A stretch of DNA of 58,500 bases from Chrysomallon squamiferum (GCA_012295275.1 CM022672.1:26053430-26111929); one strand, 5' to 3'; shown: positions 22,981-35,878, counted from the stretch's first letter. The notes: generated from the letters alone by a model not told the origin. A program made the numbers and translations.

Positions 22981-24708
22981 ATGTCTAAAACAAAGTTTCT
23001 GGTGGCTCTTCCTATCCTAATTTTACTGGGAAGTAAGATTTTATTTATTATTCGGTCATTCATTCACTTATTTTTCATTCATTATTTCATTCGTTTGTTC
23101 ACTGTCGCACATTTGAATGTACATGTATTGGCAGGCGTTACACTATGATAAAATCAGGTCAGTTAAACTGACAGGCTAAAAAAAAAAAAAAAAAGAACAA
23201 TTCGATTTTAAAAGATATTTAGTATCTTTCCATATCCTTCAGACGGTTATGGCCCGCGAAGTCGATAACTTCTATAAATGATCTTAAAATTATGTCTGCT
23301 TAGTGGGACAAGCTGAAATGTACCAGTGCGTATCTGTCGATGTCCCCGGTACTCGTTAATTGCCGTTTTACCTGGTTGACGGTGTGCACAGTCAATAGGT
23401 AACAACGAGATGATACAGTACCGCAGCTATTACTACTACTACTACAATTATTACTACAATTCAATTTCTGTTCAGTTTATTTTTTGCCAAAGTCAGCGTA
23501 ACTATAAACACAAGACAGACAAGAATACAGTTAGAAAACAAAAACAGTTGTATAATACGTTACAGTATACAAACACAGGAATAAAAAATTTAAACGTAAG
23601 AATTAGGATAATAAAAATACAAACATATAGTTGTTATATATATATATATATATATATGTAGTTACAAATTAATATTATATATTTATCAAAATTCCTTAAA
23701 GTTTTTTTTATTTTTTGAAAACAAAAGATTGATTATGTTAAAAGTAGATGGTCTTAAATACAAATGTTCCATCTGGTAATACAACATCAGCATCACACAA
23801 CAGCTCCAAGTTCTTGTCAGTTGTGAAGATCAGTATTAGGTCTCCTCCTTCAACTCTGTGTAGAAAAGGATCTCCTACATCGGTGAGGTTCCTCTCTCCT
23901 TCTAAACTGATATCCTGTCTTGTCTGGGGTAGTCAGGGTAGGGTTTTGTGTCGCTGTCGGTATAGTATCGTCTTAATGGCACTAAATCTCGGCTAACAAT
24001 CAGTTAGGAACAAAGTCGTGGTTTTTCCTGAGATTGGAAATCTCCTCGGCGTAAATGTTAGGAATTGGCGTTGTTTCCAGTTTAGCTCGGTCCATGACTT
24101 TCACCTTGAACGTATCAACATGCTTAATAAATGGCACCGCCGCGTGATTGTGCTGTATCTGGTCTGCCATCCGGAGCATGATGTCCACAGTCACAACGTA
24201 GGCTGTGCATTGCGACGTAGTACACCTCCAGTCAATTTTCTCTCCACACTTTCCTAAACTTGTGCTGGTTGTAATACAAATTTCGTCCGCCTATTAACAT
24301 GTCGATAAAAGTCACTCTAAACAGTGCAGCTGCCATAAGGTTAAACGTGAAATAGTTTTCCATTTTGACATAGAACTTTGTATAGATTAAACCGGGAAAA
24401 GAACCAATGTATAAGTGCCTGCTCAGTATAAGAGAAAGATAAATTTACTACCCAAAACAGTAATTTGGTAGAGCATAATACGAGCAAATAAACAAAAAAC
24501 AAAAACACACAGGTACCTACTCTATTAATGGAAGCCTAATTACAAATTCTACCCAGGACAGTAATCTCTTAACATTCTACTTCAGGGTTGTCATCTTGTT
24601 GTTAACAAAAAAGGCGTCTCGTATGGCATAAAACCTACCAAGTTATTTTTTATTTTAATTATTATTTCATACTTTACTTTATTATCATCATCATCATCAT
24701 CATCATCA

Positions 24709-24743
<35 letters not shown>

Positions 24744-26647
24744 TACTATTTATTCATCGACTACTTAGTATATTAAAAATAATTTCACAGCGTTAGAAAT
24801 ATTCGGTCTAATTAACATTCTTTACGCTGACTGTTATCACCTCGGTTATGGCAAATATCTCGTTGTTTGTTTGTTGATCCTGTGATTATGTACTTCACCA
24901 GAGCTGTATAAAGACAAGCACTTTATTTTAATTGATCTTAGCGGGTTTTGGTTATGACGACAAAAACGCATTTGATATCAAGATCTCAACAGACGGGACA
25001 TACAACATCCTTGTCAACAAGGTCACGTGGTTACAAAGTGCTCCCACGTTCTTCAGGGTGAATGGCAAGATTTACTCTCTTGGAGACAAATCACTAAAAA
25101 TCAGGTAATTTTAAATTAAATTTCTTATTACTAGTTATGTACATGTTGACAATTAATGGAAAATTCACTAAGATATTCTCAAAAGACAGGCACAGAGACA
25201 GAATGACAGACAACAGACAGTTAATAAACACAGATATACAAACAGAGACAGGCAGATATCGAATAAAACAGAAGGTAAACAATTAAAATCTCGTAAAATC
25301 AAAATAGTAAAAATAATGTTTATTCCAAAAAATGCAATGTATTATTATTGATGTCATTGTTGATGATGTTATTGTTGTTTCTGAAACGAAGACGAGTGGT
25401 GGCGAGTAGCGGGACAGACAAGTTAGGTCAGTGGCAGGATCTCTGTACTTACTTCACAGCAGATCAAACAAACATCACAGGATGTATCAGAACATACCCA
25501 GTCAACCCACACTTACCTGTCGTAATCTTTAAACAGGTAACGTAGACCAGTCTACATTCATCCTTACACTTTATAATTAGTTACACCCACATTTAAATTA
25601 TTTAATTATTTGATACAAAACATGAAGATTCAGTAATTTTCTAGATTATGTTTTCAGCAATACGCTGCCTTTAATTAATTAGTGATGTGGTTTTGACAGC
25701 AGCCAAATAAGGTAGTAAGGAGACCTGATATTTCACTCCTCCACCAATCACTTCTTCTGACATTCATGTCTTGATGTAAAACGTCTCTATGGCTTAATAT
25801 GAGCTTCCACTAAGCCGTACTTTAAAATTTGCCTAAAGCAGCAGCACTTTCACAAAATAGTGACATCAAAGTAGGTTTTTTTTTTTTTTTTCATACATTT
25901 TAGTTTTTTGACGACGGTGTGACTGGTGCCAGTTCAGGAAATCTAAACACTCTCGTGTCAGGTTTTCCCTCATTCAAAGAAACCAGTACGTCTGCTTCTC
26001 TCGGGTTCTTGTCATTTGGAGGTTATCTGTTTGGAGGAACGCCAACAAATTTTGGCAGGTGAAACTGGAAACGTAGATAGAGAGAGAGAGAGCTGTTTTA
26101 TACTTTATTATCAGCAATGATTAGAAACTATAAAAATATTTATACTATTTTTTATGTTCCACTTATCGTAGACTCTTAAAAAGTTATCGGAGTAAAACGA
26201 CACATTTTCATTTATTTTATTTATTTTATTATTTATTTATGTTTACATTTTATTTATACAAACAAATTCCAAATATATATCATATTATAATATCTGACAT
26301 ATTTCACATATAACATTATGATTTCCTACGGATAGAATTTTATTTAAAATTAAAATATTTATCGTGAAGTATTTCTCTTTTTTCCGTTGAGATGGCCGTC
26401 AGAAAACTCTAATATTAACAGTGGAATTGAAGGAGGACCTCTGGTTTTGTTTGACACCAGCGGCAACGTCATAATAACAGCTCCATTCTCCGAGTTCATG
26501 GCGGCCAGTCTGTGTAGAGATGGCGACAGTTCCAAAGTGAGCTGGGGAATAATGGGCAGCGTGGATCAGATACCTAAAGGATATTTGTATCAGACGATTA
26601 TGTTTTATGGCGGTGATGGAATCAATAAGGTAATAATTAAATTGAAG

Positions 26648-26678
<31 letters not shown>

Positions 26679-28069
26679 CTGTAATGGAAAGCAGTTGTGT
26701 AATCTACGTAATTAAAATAATTGAAATTAGTATTTGAAAACATCAAATTTCTATCTGTCTACATGGAATTTAGTAAAAATGATTTTATGTTTAGATAAAA
26801 TAAAGATTCATTTAACTTCAGTCTCACTGAAATAAATAAGTCTTATTTTTAGGCAATATCAGACTGGGGAAATCTGATGAGAAAGTTTTATAACAAAAAT
26901 CAAGTCTACAGAGACTCAGATCTCACACTCGTTTATCTAGGATACTGGACAGACGGAGGTATACACATTTTTCAGTATTTCTTCAACTGTTTGAATACAA
27001 TTGGTAATAGCAGTAGATTAGCAATGGAGTATTAATAGTAGCTTTATGTAATAGCAGCAGTAGTAGTAGAAGTTGTTGTGTAGTAGTTGAAGCAGCAGTA
27101 GCAGTAGTAGTAGTAGTAGTAATAGAAGTAGAAGGTAGTAGAAATAGTAGTAAAAGTAATATAGTCGTCATGGTTGTAATAATGGTGATAGCAGATTATA
27201 ATAGAAACAAAAAAAACAATAATAGTACTAGTAACCATAGAAGAAATAGTATAGGTTTTAACAAAAGTAGTAATTGTTGAAATATTTTCACAGGCGCTTA
27301 CTATTATTACAACACAGAACCCAACAAGACGTATGAACAGACAATACTGGATATAAGAGATTATGCTGATAAATCGAACATACCTTACAGGTAAAAATAA
27401 AGCATCTAACCAATTCGTTTTTCTTTTTTTCATCTGGGTGGTGGCGAGGATTCTCGGGTGTTTATTTCTGACGTCTGGATGCCTGTTTGTGTGCGTACTG
27501 AATATGTGTCTGTGGTCTAAAGCATCAACAACACTAATTTCAGCGTCGCCTTATTAAGATAGGTGAACATCCCTTATCAGAACGCATGCAAATTTGAATC
27601 GTTCTTGTCGATAGATCTGGTCTGATGATTCGGCATACATTCTATATATTGCTACAACATTGCTATATATAGTTACTTCCAACCTTTATGTAAACTGTAT
27701 ATTTTGATTTTTTTTGTCCTCACCTCGAACTTTTCATTATATTCCATACTTACAAGACTCACAGCTGTAATAGCACTAATAAGTATGTCGTATCGGAAAC
27801 GTTAAAAATTAACTGTACATCGAAAATATTCAAAACATGATGCTAAAAGAGAATGTTATGAGTATGAAGACGCAGTATATAAATTGTTTTATTCAGATAT
27901 GTTCAGTATGACTCGTGGTGGTATTTCAAGGGATCTGGACGAGGTGTAAAAACCTGGACACCAATGCCGGATGTGATACCCGATGGTTTTCAGTGAGTTA
28001 GCTGTTGTTTAAAATAATATATTAATAAGTCTCCATACAGTTAAATAAAACAATAAAAATATAAAAGTC

Positions 28070-28120
<51 letters not shown>

Positions 28121-28166
28121 GTAGTAGTAACAATAGTATAGCGGCAGTAGGAGCAGTAGCAGTAGC

Positions 28167-28210
<44 letters not shown>

Positions 28211-28689
28211 CGTATGTATATAATATTGTCAAATATCACTGTATATATATATATATATTTCAGACAAGTATATGATAAAACAGGCTGGCCTGCTTCAGCA
28301 CATAATGGATGGTGGTAAGTGATTTTTATCTGTTTGTTGATATAACATGATAACAACAAGTATCGCTTCAAAATATATCTGTATATTCATATACGTAAAA
28401 TATCGGATGAGAAAAATATAAGAAACTGTCGAGTTTTCTCTAGTCAAGGTGGGTTGTGTGGGTTTGTTTTTGTTATTATGTCTGTTGCTGTTTGTTATTG
28501 TTATTGATGTTGTTCCTGCTGTAATGCCTTTTTTTTTTCTGTGCAGGTCTCCAAAAACGACGTATGCAAAGCAAAATGGCGGAATGTTTGATTTTATTGT
28601 AGAAAAAAAAATGGCCATTCCAGTCGAAGAGGTTGGTTCCACAAATCATTTTTTTACTAATTCATAATTTGAAATATTTAATTTATTTA

Positions 28690-28741
<52 letters not shown>

Positions 28742-31700
28742 TTCTTTTTATTTGTTTGTTTGTTTGTTTGTATATTTGTTGCGTTATAAACATAAAAATT
28801 AAAACAGATTTTTTAATAATTAACACATAATATTTGTATTTTGTTATTTATTTTTCAGGCATTTTGGGACTATTTATTTGACAGTTCCCGAAAATGGGGA
28901 TTGGTATCATACGAACAGGTAAATATATAAATATATATGGAGCAATTTTCTCAAAATTTTAATTGCGGAATGTTTTTTATATTGTGCTACCTAACAGCAT
29001 TGTAATTGGTTTTGTACAGACAGAAATTCAAAAGGGGGTAGAAAACATACTTAAATTCTTCTTTATCCGCCCTTTGCATTCATTTCTCGTTCCAACCAAT
29101 ATTCCTGACTAAGTGTTAAGGGCATATAATAATTTTAATTAACAGAGTCAAACAAATATTTATTCAGTCTTTCATTATTTCTAGGACTGGTTAGACGTAC
29201 AATTTGCAGGTCTCAATGCCACATTAACAGATATTCATCTAGGCAGAACCTGGCTCTTACAAATGGGTCGTGCTGCAAGGAAGAACGGTTTGACTATTCA
29301 GTACTGCATGTCTTTACCACGTCATGCCATGCAGGGTCTCGAGATTCCCGCCGTTACGCAGGTAAGTAAACGTGTCAGTGATTGGTCGAAATGACGTTAT
29401 GCCTCGTCCAATAGAAATCTGTGTTTTGAAGTAAATATATTAATTTAAAAAATAGATTATGTTGATGGAAAATATAATAAAATATGTGACAAGAAAGCAT
29501 TTTAACAACATCGCGTAATACTTAATGAAATGTGAACTGGATATAACTTACTCTAAAAGCTAATTCCAGAAATATTGCTTTCGTAGGCGCGTGTAAGTCC
29601 TGACTACAGAGCAGGTGGTGAACAGTGGAGAATTGGCGTAATCTCGATGTTTGCTGAAGCAATGGGATTAGCGTCTTTTAAAGACACTTTCTGGACCACA
29701 AAGGACCAACCGGGAAACAAATACCGTAATTAATTTATATTTATTATATCAAATTTTCTTTTTGTGTGTGTGTGTGTGTGTTTCCAGTTTTAATTATATT
29801 ATATTATATTATATTATATTATATTATATTATATTATATTATTTTAACCCAAGACCTGAAAGAGCCGAATTCAGAACTAGAAGTTACCGTAGCAACGCTC
29901 AGTACGGGTCCTGTTGGCCCTGGCGATATGATTGGTCGTACTAACGTTTCACTACTAATGACGTAAGTTCCGTTATTTAAATGTTTATATCATGGGTTAA
30001 TAACGTGTAACAGACTGACAGATATATTTTTAATTTACTAATACGCTAACTTATCACTGACAAAACCAAGAGAAAAAAAAGGTTGGTTATTGTGTACCGT
30101 GGAAATGCCGATCTTAAGACAAATAAAAGATTTAAAATCAATGAAAGAAATGCCACTGAATTGTCAAAAACTCGTCAGTAGATATGAGTATGTGAAATGA
30201 ATGGCATAACCTATTTTCTTAAATCAGATGTTGCAATGCTGATGGAATGATTCTGAAACCTTCGAAGCCTGCTTTGGCTATTGATAGTCAAATAATTGAG
30301 GTAAGAAGTTTTCTAATATCGTCTTTTTCAATTGTTTTACAGCAGTATATGACAAAACAAAGAAAATTAATTAAATTTATAAAAAGTTTGCTGTTGTTGA
30401 AAGTACCTACTTTAAACTCAAAAGTTCATCCAGGAGGGTACTGAAATTGCGCCCCTGTCCAAATATCTTTTTATTAATTTTTAAATTTGTTTTAATTCAG
30501 TTATACCTAGAGTATTTTAGTATCTTATAGAACGAACACTTATTAAAAAAAAAAAAAAAAAAAGACTTCGTGAAATTGAAAACGATTTGAGGAATTAATT
30601 TCCGAGGTAAATGTGTGATAAGGATGAAATTAAGAAGAAAAATAACTTAATCCAACCACCTTTCATTAAATAAAAGTTTTATTCAAACATATGTTCAGGC
30701 TTTTTATAAGACTTTTGTTCAAGTAGATATCTAAGACGATGTATTATATACAGACATAAATATTTAGGTGAAGCAGAAACACTCACCAGAACATAAATTA
30801 AAGTATAATCTACCTAAGCCAGAGATAGCCAAACTATGTTAAATTTTTAATAAGAATATTAAATTTCATAGATTACTATATTTTACTATATTACTATGTT
30901 ATTACAAGCACTATATTTTTACACAAGATCTTTAACAATCTGGCCACCCTAGTGCTTCTCACACACGAGAAAAAGACAGAACGACAGATCATTTTTATTT
31001 CTTCAGAATCTGCTGAGTAGCGCGCCCCCTTCAGGTGGTAGTGCCCATTGCAACTGTCATACCTGCCACACCCTAGATACGCCCCTGAGTTCAACAATGC
31101 TAAAGTCTTAAAACAGTAAAAGTGGAATGCTTTTAATTAACGCATTGAGCCTACATGTTTGTCTGATGATCTTGCTCACAGGAGTATATTAGAATTTCAG
31201 TAATCTATTTTAAAATGATTAACAATATTTAAATGGAACTAAATTACTATATATTAAAATAGATGAATTAAAGCATTATGTTTTGTGTTTCTTTAAAACT
31301 GATTAAGCAATTATTATTTGAATATTTTTATTATAGTACAGAACTCAAAAGTGTGATACTGCTTAAAATAAAAAACATGTCGATTTTTCTTAGACTAATA
31401 ATATTTTAGAGCTGGTGAAACGCCTTTTTTGTTGTTGTTTTTTTTATTCTTTATTTAGGTCTGTTAAAATCAGTTCTCATTATAATATATATAATTATTA
31501 TTTTGCTGTTTTTTTGGGGGTTTTTCTACACTTCTTTTTCTTTTCTGTTTATTAATAATATTATTTTGTTTGACACAAATTCTTTACAGTTCAAGTGGAA
31601 GTAAAATATTTTTTATTTAATTAATATGCATGTATTATTGTTGCCTTTAAGACTGCCTTCAAGGACGGTTCAGGACCTAAAGGAGAAGTGTACACAACTT

Positions 31701-32831
31701 ACAGCAGGATAGGAAACTACGTGTTTGGTATTATTCTTGGTGTCGCGCTAGCAGACGATTACAATCTCACTCCTCTAAAAGCTGGCTTCAGTTTTGTAAG
31801 ATATAATATTATCAGTTTTTTGTTGTTGTTGATAAACACATGGTCTATTTCTTAAATTCGTTTTTAGTGAACAAGCCAGAAAAGAAGTTCTCTTTTTCCA
31901 TATTCATCTTAGATACAACATCAATGATTAAACATAAGATCAAATTATTAAAATGGCAGCAACGTTGATTTGCTGAGCTTATTTTATATGGACAACCTTT
32001 ATTAACTGAAAAGGGATTGCTTTGAGTGACCAAAAAATAAACTACATACTTGGTAAATTTCTCCTATTAATCGATTTACTTTAATAATATTGTATTATTC
32101 ACAATTTTTATTCAAAGTTTTGTTTTAGTTCCAACCAGATGTAGTTTTTGAAAGATCCAGAAGCCACGAAACACAACTAATGAAGTTTGGTGATGATTTT
32201 CCTCTCAAGTTGACCTCGTCCTGTGCTAAAGATAACATCTGTCTTTACTACACCAGTCCACCTTTAATACTGAGGTATAACTTTAATAACGTGGCAGTAA
32301 ATTATCTTATCTTTTCAATTTATTAATTTTTCTTTTGATTTTTTGTTACAGTACAGCACTGAAAAGAGAGATAGTTCTTAAAATAAAAAAGCACGTATTA
32401 ACATGTCAATTTTTGTTAGACTAATAATGTTTTAGAGCTGGTAAAACGCCATTTTTTTTTTTTTTTTTTTGCTTTTTTTTTTTTTTTTTTTCTAATTCTT
32501 TATTTAGGTCTGTTAAAGTCATTTCCCACTATAATATATATAATTATTATTTTGCTGTTGTTGTTTTTTCTACATTTTTTGTTCCATCAGTTCGAGTGGA
32601 AGTAAAATATACATTTACGGAGAGGAAAATAAAGTGGTTCCAGTTTCACCACAAAGAGTAACATCTATATCTGTAGGAAGTGACGTGCAGGTGACAGTGA
32701 AGGGAGCCATCAACGAGGACGTCACTTTTGCCTTCATACAAAACAACAACTACTTCCCAGTGTCTTGTAACCTTGGTGATTCGGGAACCGCTATTATTAG
32801 TTTTCCTAAACAAACTTGTCAAAAAATGTGA
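22981..32831 (+). CDS. Array copy C: secreted GH27/36-like putative alpha-glycosidase, intact
   Basis: 18 exons: 22981-23032, 24942-25104, 25392-25536, 25904-26058, 26392-26629, 26853-26958, 27294-27390, 27897-27992, 28264-28314, 28547-28631, 28859-28918, 29185-29361, 29587-29725, 29854-29962, 30228-30300, 31652-31795, 32129-32274, 32591-32831. Open for 758 residues. It has its own signal peptide (MSKTKFLVALPILILLG). YDSWW, YEQDWL and IQYCMSLPR are kept and the acid/base motif is RVSPDY. Private changes near conserved spots are KGSGRGVK, HNGWW in place of HNRWW, and GLASFKD. Intron 10 begins with a normal GT (GAG|GTTGGT), unlike A, B and D. Introns 1 and 15 are enlarged by foreign sequence, and intron 15 also holds a pasted piece of intron 17/exon 18 whose acceptor might disturb splicing. 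Confidence 0.78.
23749..24363 (-). pseudogene. Broken FLYWCH / Mutator-like (MULE) transposase fragment
   Basis: Minus-strand coding remnant inside intron 1 of copy C. From about 24363 it reads MENYFTFN..., then GGRNLYYNQHKFRKVWRE, IDWRCTTSQCTAYVVT and IQHNHAAVP, the Trp-Cys-Cys-His-His pattern of a FLYWCH zinc finger. It goes on through a TTPIPNIYAEEISNLRKNHD segment to VEGGDLIL and DGTF, which in MULE transposases starts the catalytic domain. It then stops, so the catalytic core is missing. A frameshift lies near 24238 (after RKVWREN), another near 24000, and there is an in-frame stop after KTLP near 23935. It is dead; the surrounding 23175-24600 is probably the rest of the inserted DNA. 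Confidence 0.75.
24684..24742. repeat. (ATC)n(ATT)n microsatellite, intron 1 of copy C
   Basis: ATC repeats running into ATT repeats, at the right-hand side of the enlarged intron. Confidence 0.9.
28070..28211. repeat. (TC)n and (AGT)n microsatellites, intron 8 of copy C
   Basis: TC repeat at 28070-28118 followed by AGT/AGC repeats to 28211. Frames with poly-Arg-Glu or poly-Thr/Tyr on the minus strand come from these. Confidence 0.95.
28690..28741. repeat. (ATT)n microsatellite, intron 10 of copy C
   Basis: Perfect ATT repeats shortly after exon 10. B and D have comparable AT tracts at the same intron position. Confidence 0.9.
30330..31270. mobile_element. Unidentified interspersed insertion in intron 15 of copy C
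   Basis: About 0.9 kb without counterpart in intron 15 of A, B or D. It contains GC-richer patches (TTGCGCCCCTGTCC near 30448, CCTAGATACGCCCCTGAG near 31073) whose reverse complement, GGGGCGTATCTAGGG, resembles ends common in animal repeats. I found no convincing terminal repeats and no conserved coding; the 67-codon minus frame at 30894-31097 is not recognisable. Confidence 0.45.
31335..31610 (+). repeat. Ectopic copy of intron 17 and first bases of exon 18, within intron 15 of copy C
   Basis: This stretch follows intron 17 of the family closely (ACATGTCGATTTTT, GGTCTGTTAAAATCAG, TTTGACACAA), then a full acceptor TTCTTTACAG and the first 20 or so bases of exon 18 (TTCAAGTGGAAGTAAAATAT) before snapping back to the normal end of intron 15. 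Both joins lie in AATATTTTT-like sequence present once in the uninterrupted copy D. It looks like a templated insertion or conversion tract from a paralogue. Confidence 0.75.
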
Positions 32832-32880
32832 CATGATAGTTTTTACAATACATACTAGTACATGAAACTGATCAGAACGA

Positions 32881-32886
32881 AATAAA
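32881..32886 (+). promoter_or_regulatory. Poly(A) signal AATAAA, copy C
   Basis: Canonical AATAAA about 50 bases after the stop, same context as the other units (one base differs upstream). Confidence 0.7.
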
Positions 32887-33252
32887 TGTCTAGATACTAT
32901 ATTAAATAAAAACGAATATAACCTCTGAAATCTTATACAATATGAGCTAGTGTATACTCTAAAGTGTAAGATATAAATGTACTTATTTTAGAATAATACT
33001 AATTAATGAAGAATAATAAATGTGGTATCAAAGCTCTGTTTTTGTTTGATGGTTTTATTATTTTGATGATTATTATTATTCTACTCTTTGAATGTTGTTG
33101 GGGTTTTTTTTAGGGGTTTTAGCTTTTTCCCATTTTTCCTAATTTTTATTTATTTATATATTTATTTGTTATTTCTTTTTATTTGTTTAGTTTTTATTTT
33201 ATTTATCTCATTTTATTAGATTTTTCTGGGGGTTTTTTCTTCTGTTACGTAC

Positions 33253-33255
<3 letters not shown>

Positions 33256-33299
<44 letters not shown>
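33256..33299. repeat. (TA)n microsatellite in the C-D spacer
   Basis: Perfect TA repeat. The matching position after the orphan exon pair (35850-35950) also has long TA tracts. Confidence 0.95.
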
Positions 33300-33302
<3 letters not shown>

Positions 33303-33571
33303 TTGAGTATATGACTACTGAATGTTAGATATGAAATTACACATCAGAAAGTGACAAATAATTTGTAATTTACTGCTCCAACCACTTTAACAAAATAAAC
33401 CAATTGTCAGACCAAACTTATTAAGATGACTCGTTTCCTAATGAACTGACTACGTAACGCATTATCTACTAAGATCTAATGACAGATGTTTACGATTTTA
33501 CCGTCCTATATTAAGGCTAGAGAAAAAAACTTGAAAAAAACAAAAAGAAAAAGGAGAAAAGAAAGAAGCAG

Positions 33572-33772
33572 CCCACTAATCTAGATGACACAGTGACACT
33601 ACTAAAGGTTTTGATCTCATTTATCTCAACTTGGATAAGTCTTGCTCTGAACCCAGAAGAACTCACTTTTGCTTTCATACAGAACAACAACTACTTTCCA
33701 GTGTCTTGTAACCTTGGTGATTAGGGAACCGCCATTGTTAGTTTTCCTAAACAAACTTGTTATAGTATGTGA
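33572..33772 (+). pseudogene. Chimeric remnant 1: array leader fused to end of exon 18
   Basis: Begins with the family leader (CCCACTAATCTAG ... CTTGCTCTGAA), then without any ATG or exon 1-17 passes into the last 40 codons or so of exon 18 (LTFAFIQNNNYFPVSCNLGD). An in-frame TAG replaces the Ser codon of GDSG at 33721-33723. The normal 3' flank follows. It shares TTTGCTTTCATACAG with remnants 2 and 3 against TTTGCCTTCATACAA in the full units, so the three remnants have a common origin. Confidence 0.8.
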
Positions 33773-34205
33773 TATGAGAGTCTTTACAATATATACTAGT
33801 ACATGAAGCTGATCAGTACTAAATAAAAGTCTACATACTATATTAAATAAAAACGAATATAACCTCTGAAATCTTAAACAATATGACGTAGTATATTCTG
33901 TAAAGTGTAAGATTTAATTGTATTTATTTTGAAATTATAAAAATTAATGAAGAATACAAAAATCTGATATCAAAGCCCTGTTTTCGTTTATTGTTTTATT
34001 ATTATTATTATTATTATACTGTTTGAGTATTGTTTTTGTTTTTTTTGTTTTTTGAGAGTTTAGCTTTTTTCAATTTTTTCTAATTTATATTTATTTATAT
34101 ATTTATTTGTTATTTCTTTTTGTTTGCTTTTATTTGTTTTAGTTTTATTTTATTTATTTCATTTTTTTAGATTTTTCCATGTTTTCACTTGTTTCTTTCA
34201 TGCTT

Positions 34206-34229
34206 TTTTTTTCTGTTACGTACACCCAG

Positions 34230-34263
<34 letters not shown>
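34206..34263. repeat. (AC)n microsatellite in the C-D spacer
   Basis: AC repeat at the position occupied by TA repeats in the neighbouring spacer copies. Confidence 0.85.
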
Positions 34264-34265
<2 letters not shown>

Positions 34266-34528
34266 TGTTTTATGGGGGTGTCTATGACTAGTGAATATTA
34301 GATATGAAACTGCACTTCAGAAAATGACAAATAATTTGTAATTTACTGCTCCAAACACTTTAACAAAATAAACCAATTGTCAGACCAAACCTATTAACAT
34401 GACTCGTTTCAAAATGAACTGACTCCATACCGCATTATCTACTAAGATCTAATGACTAAAGTTTACGATTATATCGACCTACATTAAGGCTAGAAATTTT
34501 TTTTGAAAAAAAAAAAAAAAAAAAAACG

Positions 34529-34729
34529 CCCACTAATCTAGACGACACAGTGACACTACTAAAGGTTTTAATCTCATTTATCTCAGCTTGGATAAGTCTT
34601 GCTCTGAACCCAGAAGAACTCACTTTTGCTTTCATACAGAACAACAACTACTTTCCAGTGTCTTGTAACCTTGGTGATTCGGGAACCGCAATTATTAGTT
34701 TTCCTAAACAAACTTGTCATAGTATGTGA
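34529..34729 (+). pseudogene. Chimeric remnant 2: array leader fused to end of exon 18
   Basis: Same fusion as at 33572, 957 bases further on, so the remnant plus its 3' flank is itself tandemly duplicated. The exon 18 tail is open to its natural stop (CHSM then TGA), but the leader lacks an ATG, so it is not expected to be translated as such. Confidence 0.8.
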
Positions 34730-34842
34730 CATGAGAGTCTTTACAATACATACTAGTACATGAAGCTGATCAGTACGAAATAAACGTCTACATACTACAT
34801 TAAATAAAAACGAATATAACCTCTGAAATCTTAAACAGTATG

Positions 34843-35395
34843 ACAATTTTTATTCAAAGTTTTGGTTTTAGTTCCAACCAGATGTAGTTTTTGAAGGATC
34901 CAGAAGCCACGGAACACAACTAATGAAGTTTGGTGATGATTTTCCTCTCAAGTTGACCTCGTCCTGTGCTAGAGATAACATCTGTCTTTACTACACCAGT
35001 CCACCTTTAACACTGAGGTATAACTTTAATAACGTGGCAGTAAATTATCTTATCTTTTCAACTTGTTAATTTTTTCTTCTGATTACACAAAAATACATTA
35101 TTATTATTTTATCTTTTTTTTTTTTTTTTTTTTTTCACACACTTTTTCTTTCAGTTCGAGTGGAAGTAAAATATACATTTACGGAGAGGAAAATAAAGTG
35201 GTTCCAGTTTCACCACAAAGAGTAACATCTATATCTGTAGGAAGTGACGTGCAGGCGACAGTGAAGGGAGCCATCAACGAGGACGTCACTTTTGCCTTCA
35301 TACAAAACAACAACTACTTCCCAGTGTCTTGTAACCTTGGTGATTCGGGAACCGCCATTATTAGTTTTCCCAAACAAACTTGTCATAATATGTGA
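34843..35395 (+). pseudogene. Orphan exon 17 + exon 18 pair of the array family
   Basis: Exon 17 (34872-35017) and exon 18 (35155-35395) with intact splice sites, intact frame and a normal stop, preceded by only the end of intron 16. The sequence jumps in at about 34843 from the 3' flank of remnant 2. Changes include ERSRSHG to EGSRSHG and VQVTV to VQATV. With no upstream exons or leader it is a truncated copy, unless used as an alternative 3' end by run-through from copy C. Confidence 0.8.
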
Positions 35396-35701
35396 TATGA
35401 GAGTCTTTACAATACATACTAGTACATGAAGCTGATCAGTACGAAATAAACGTCTACATACTATATTAAATAAAAAAGAATATAACCTCTGAAATCTTAA
35501 ACAGTATGACGTAGTATATACTGTATAGTGTAAGATTTAATTGTATTTATTTTGAAATTATAATAATGAAGAATAAAAAAAAATATGGTATCAAAGCTCT
35601 GTTTTAATTTATGGTTTTATTATTATTATTATATTCTTTCCGAGTGTGTTGGGTTTTTTTAGTTGTTTTTGGGGGGGGTTTTGTTTTTTTCTACTGATTC
35701 T

Positions 35702-35702
<1 letters not shown>

Positions 35703-35736
<34 letters not shown>

Positions 35737-35847
35737 TTATTTCTTTTTCTTTGCTTTTATTTGTTTCATTTATTTTTAATTTATATATTTCATTTTATTA
35801 GGTTTTTCCATGTTTTCATTTTTTGTTTCGTGTTTTTTTTCTTCTGT

Positions 35848-35878
<31 letters not shown>

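Noticed and set aside
30894-31097. 67-codon minus frame in intron 15 of copy C
   Set aside because: No recognisable motif; lies within an insertion that looks like an interspersed repeat end.
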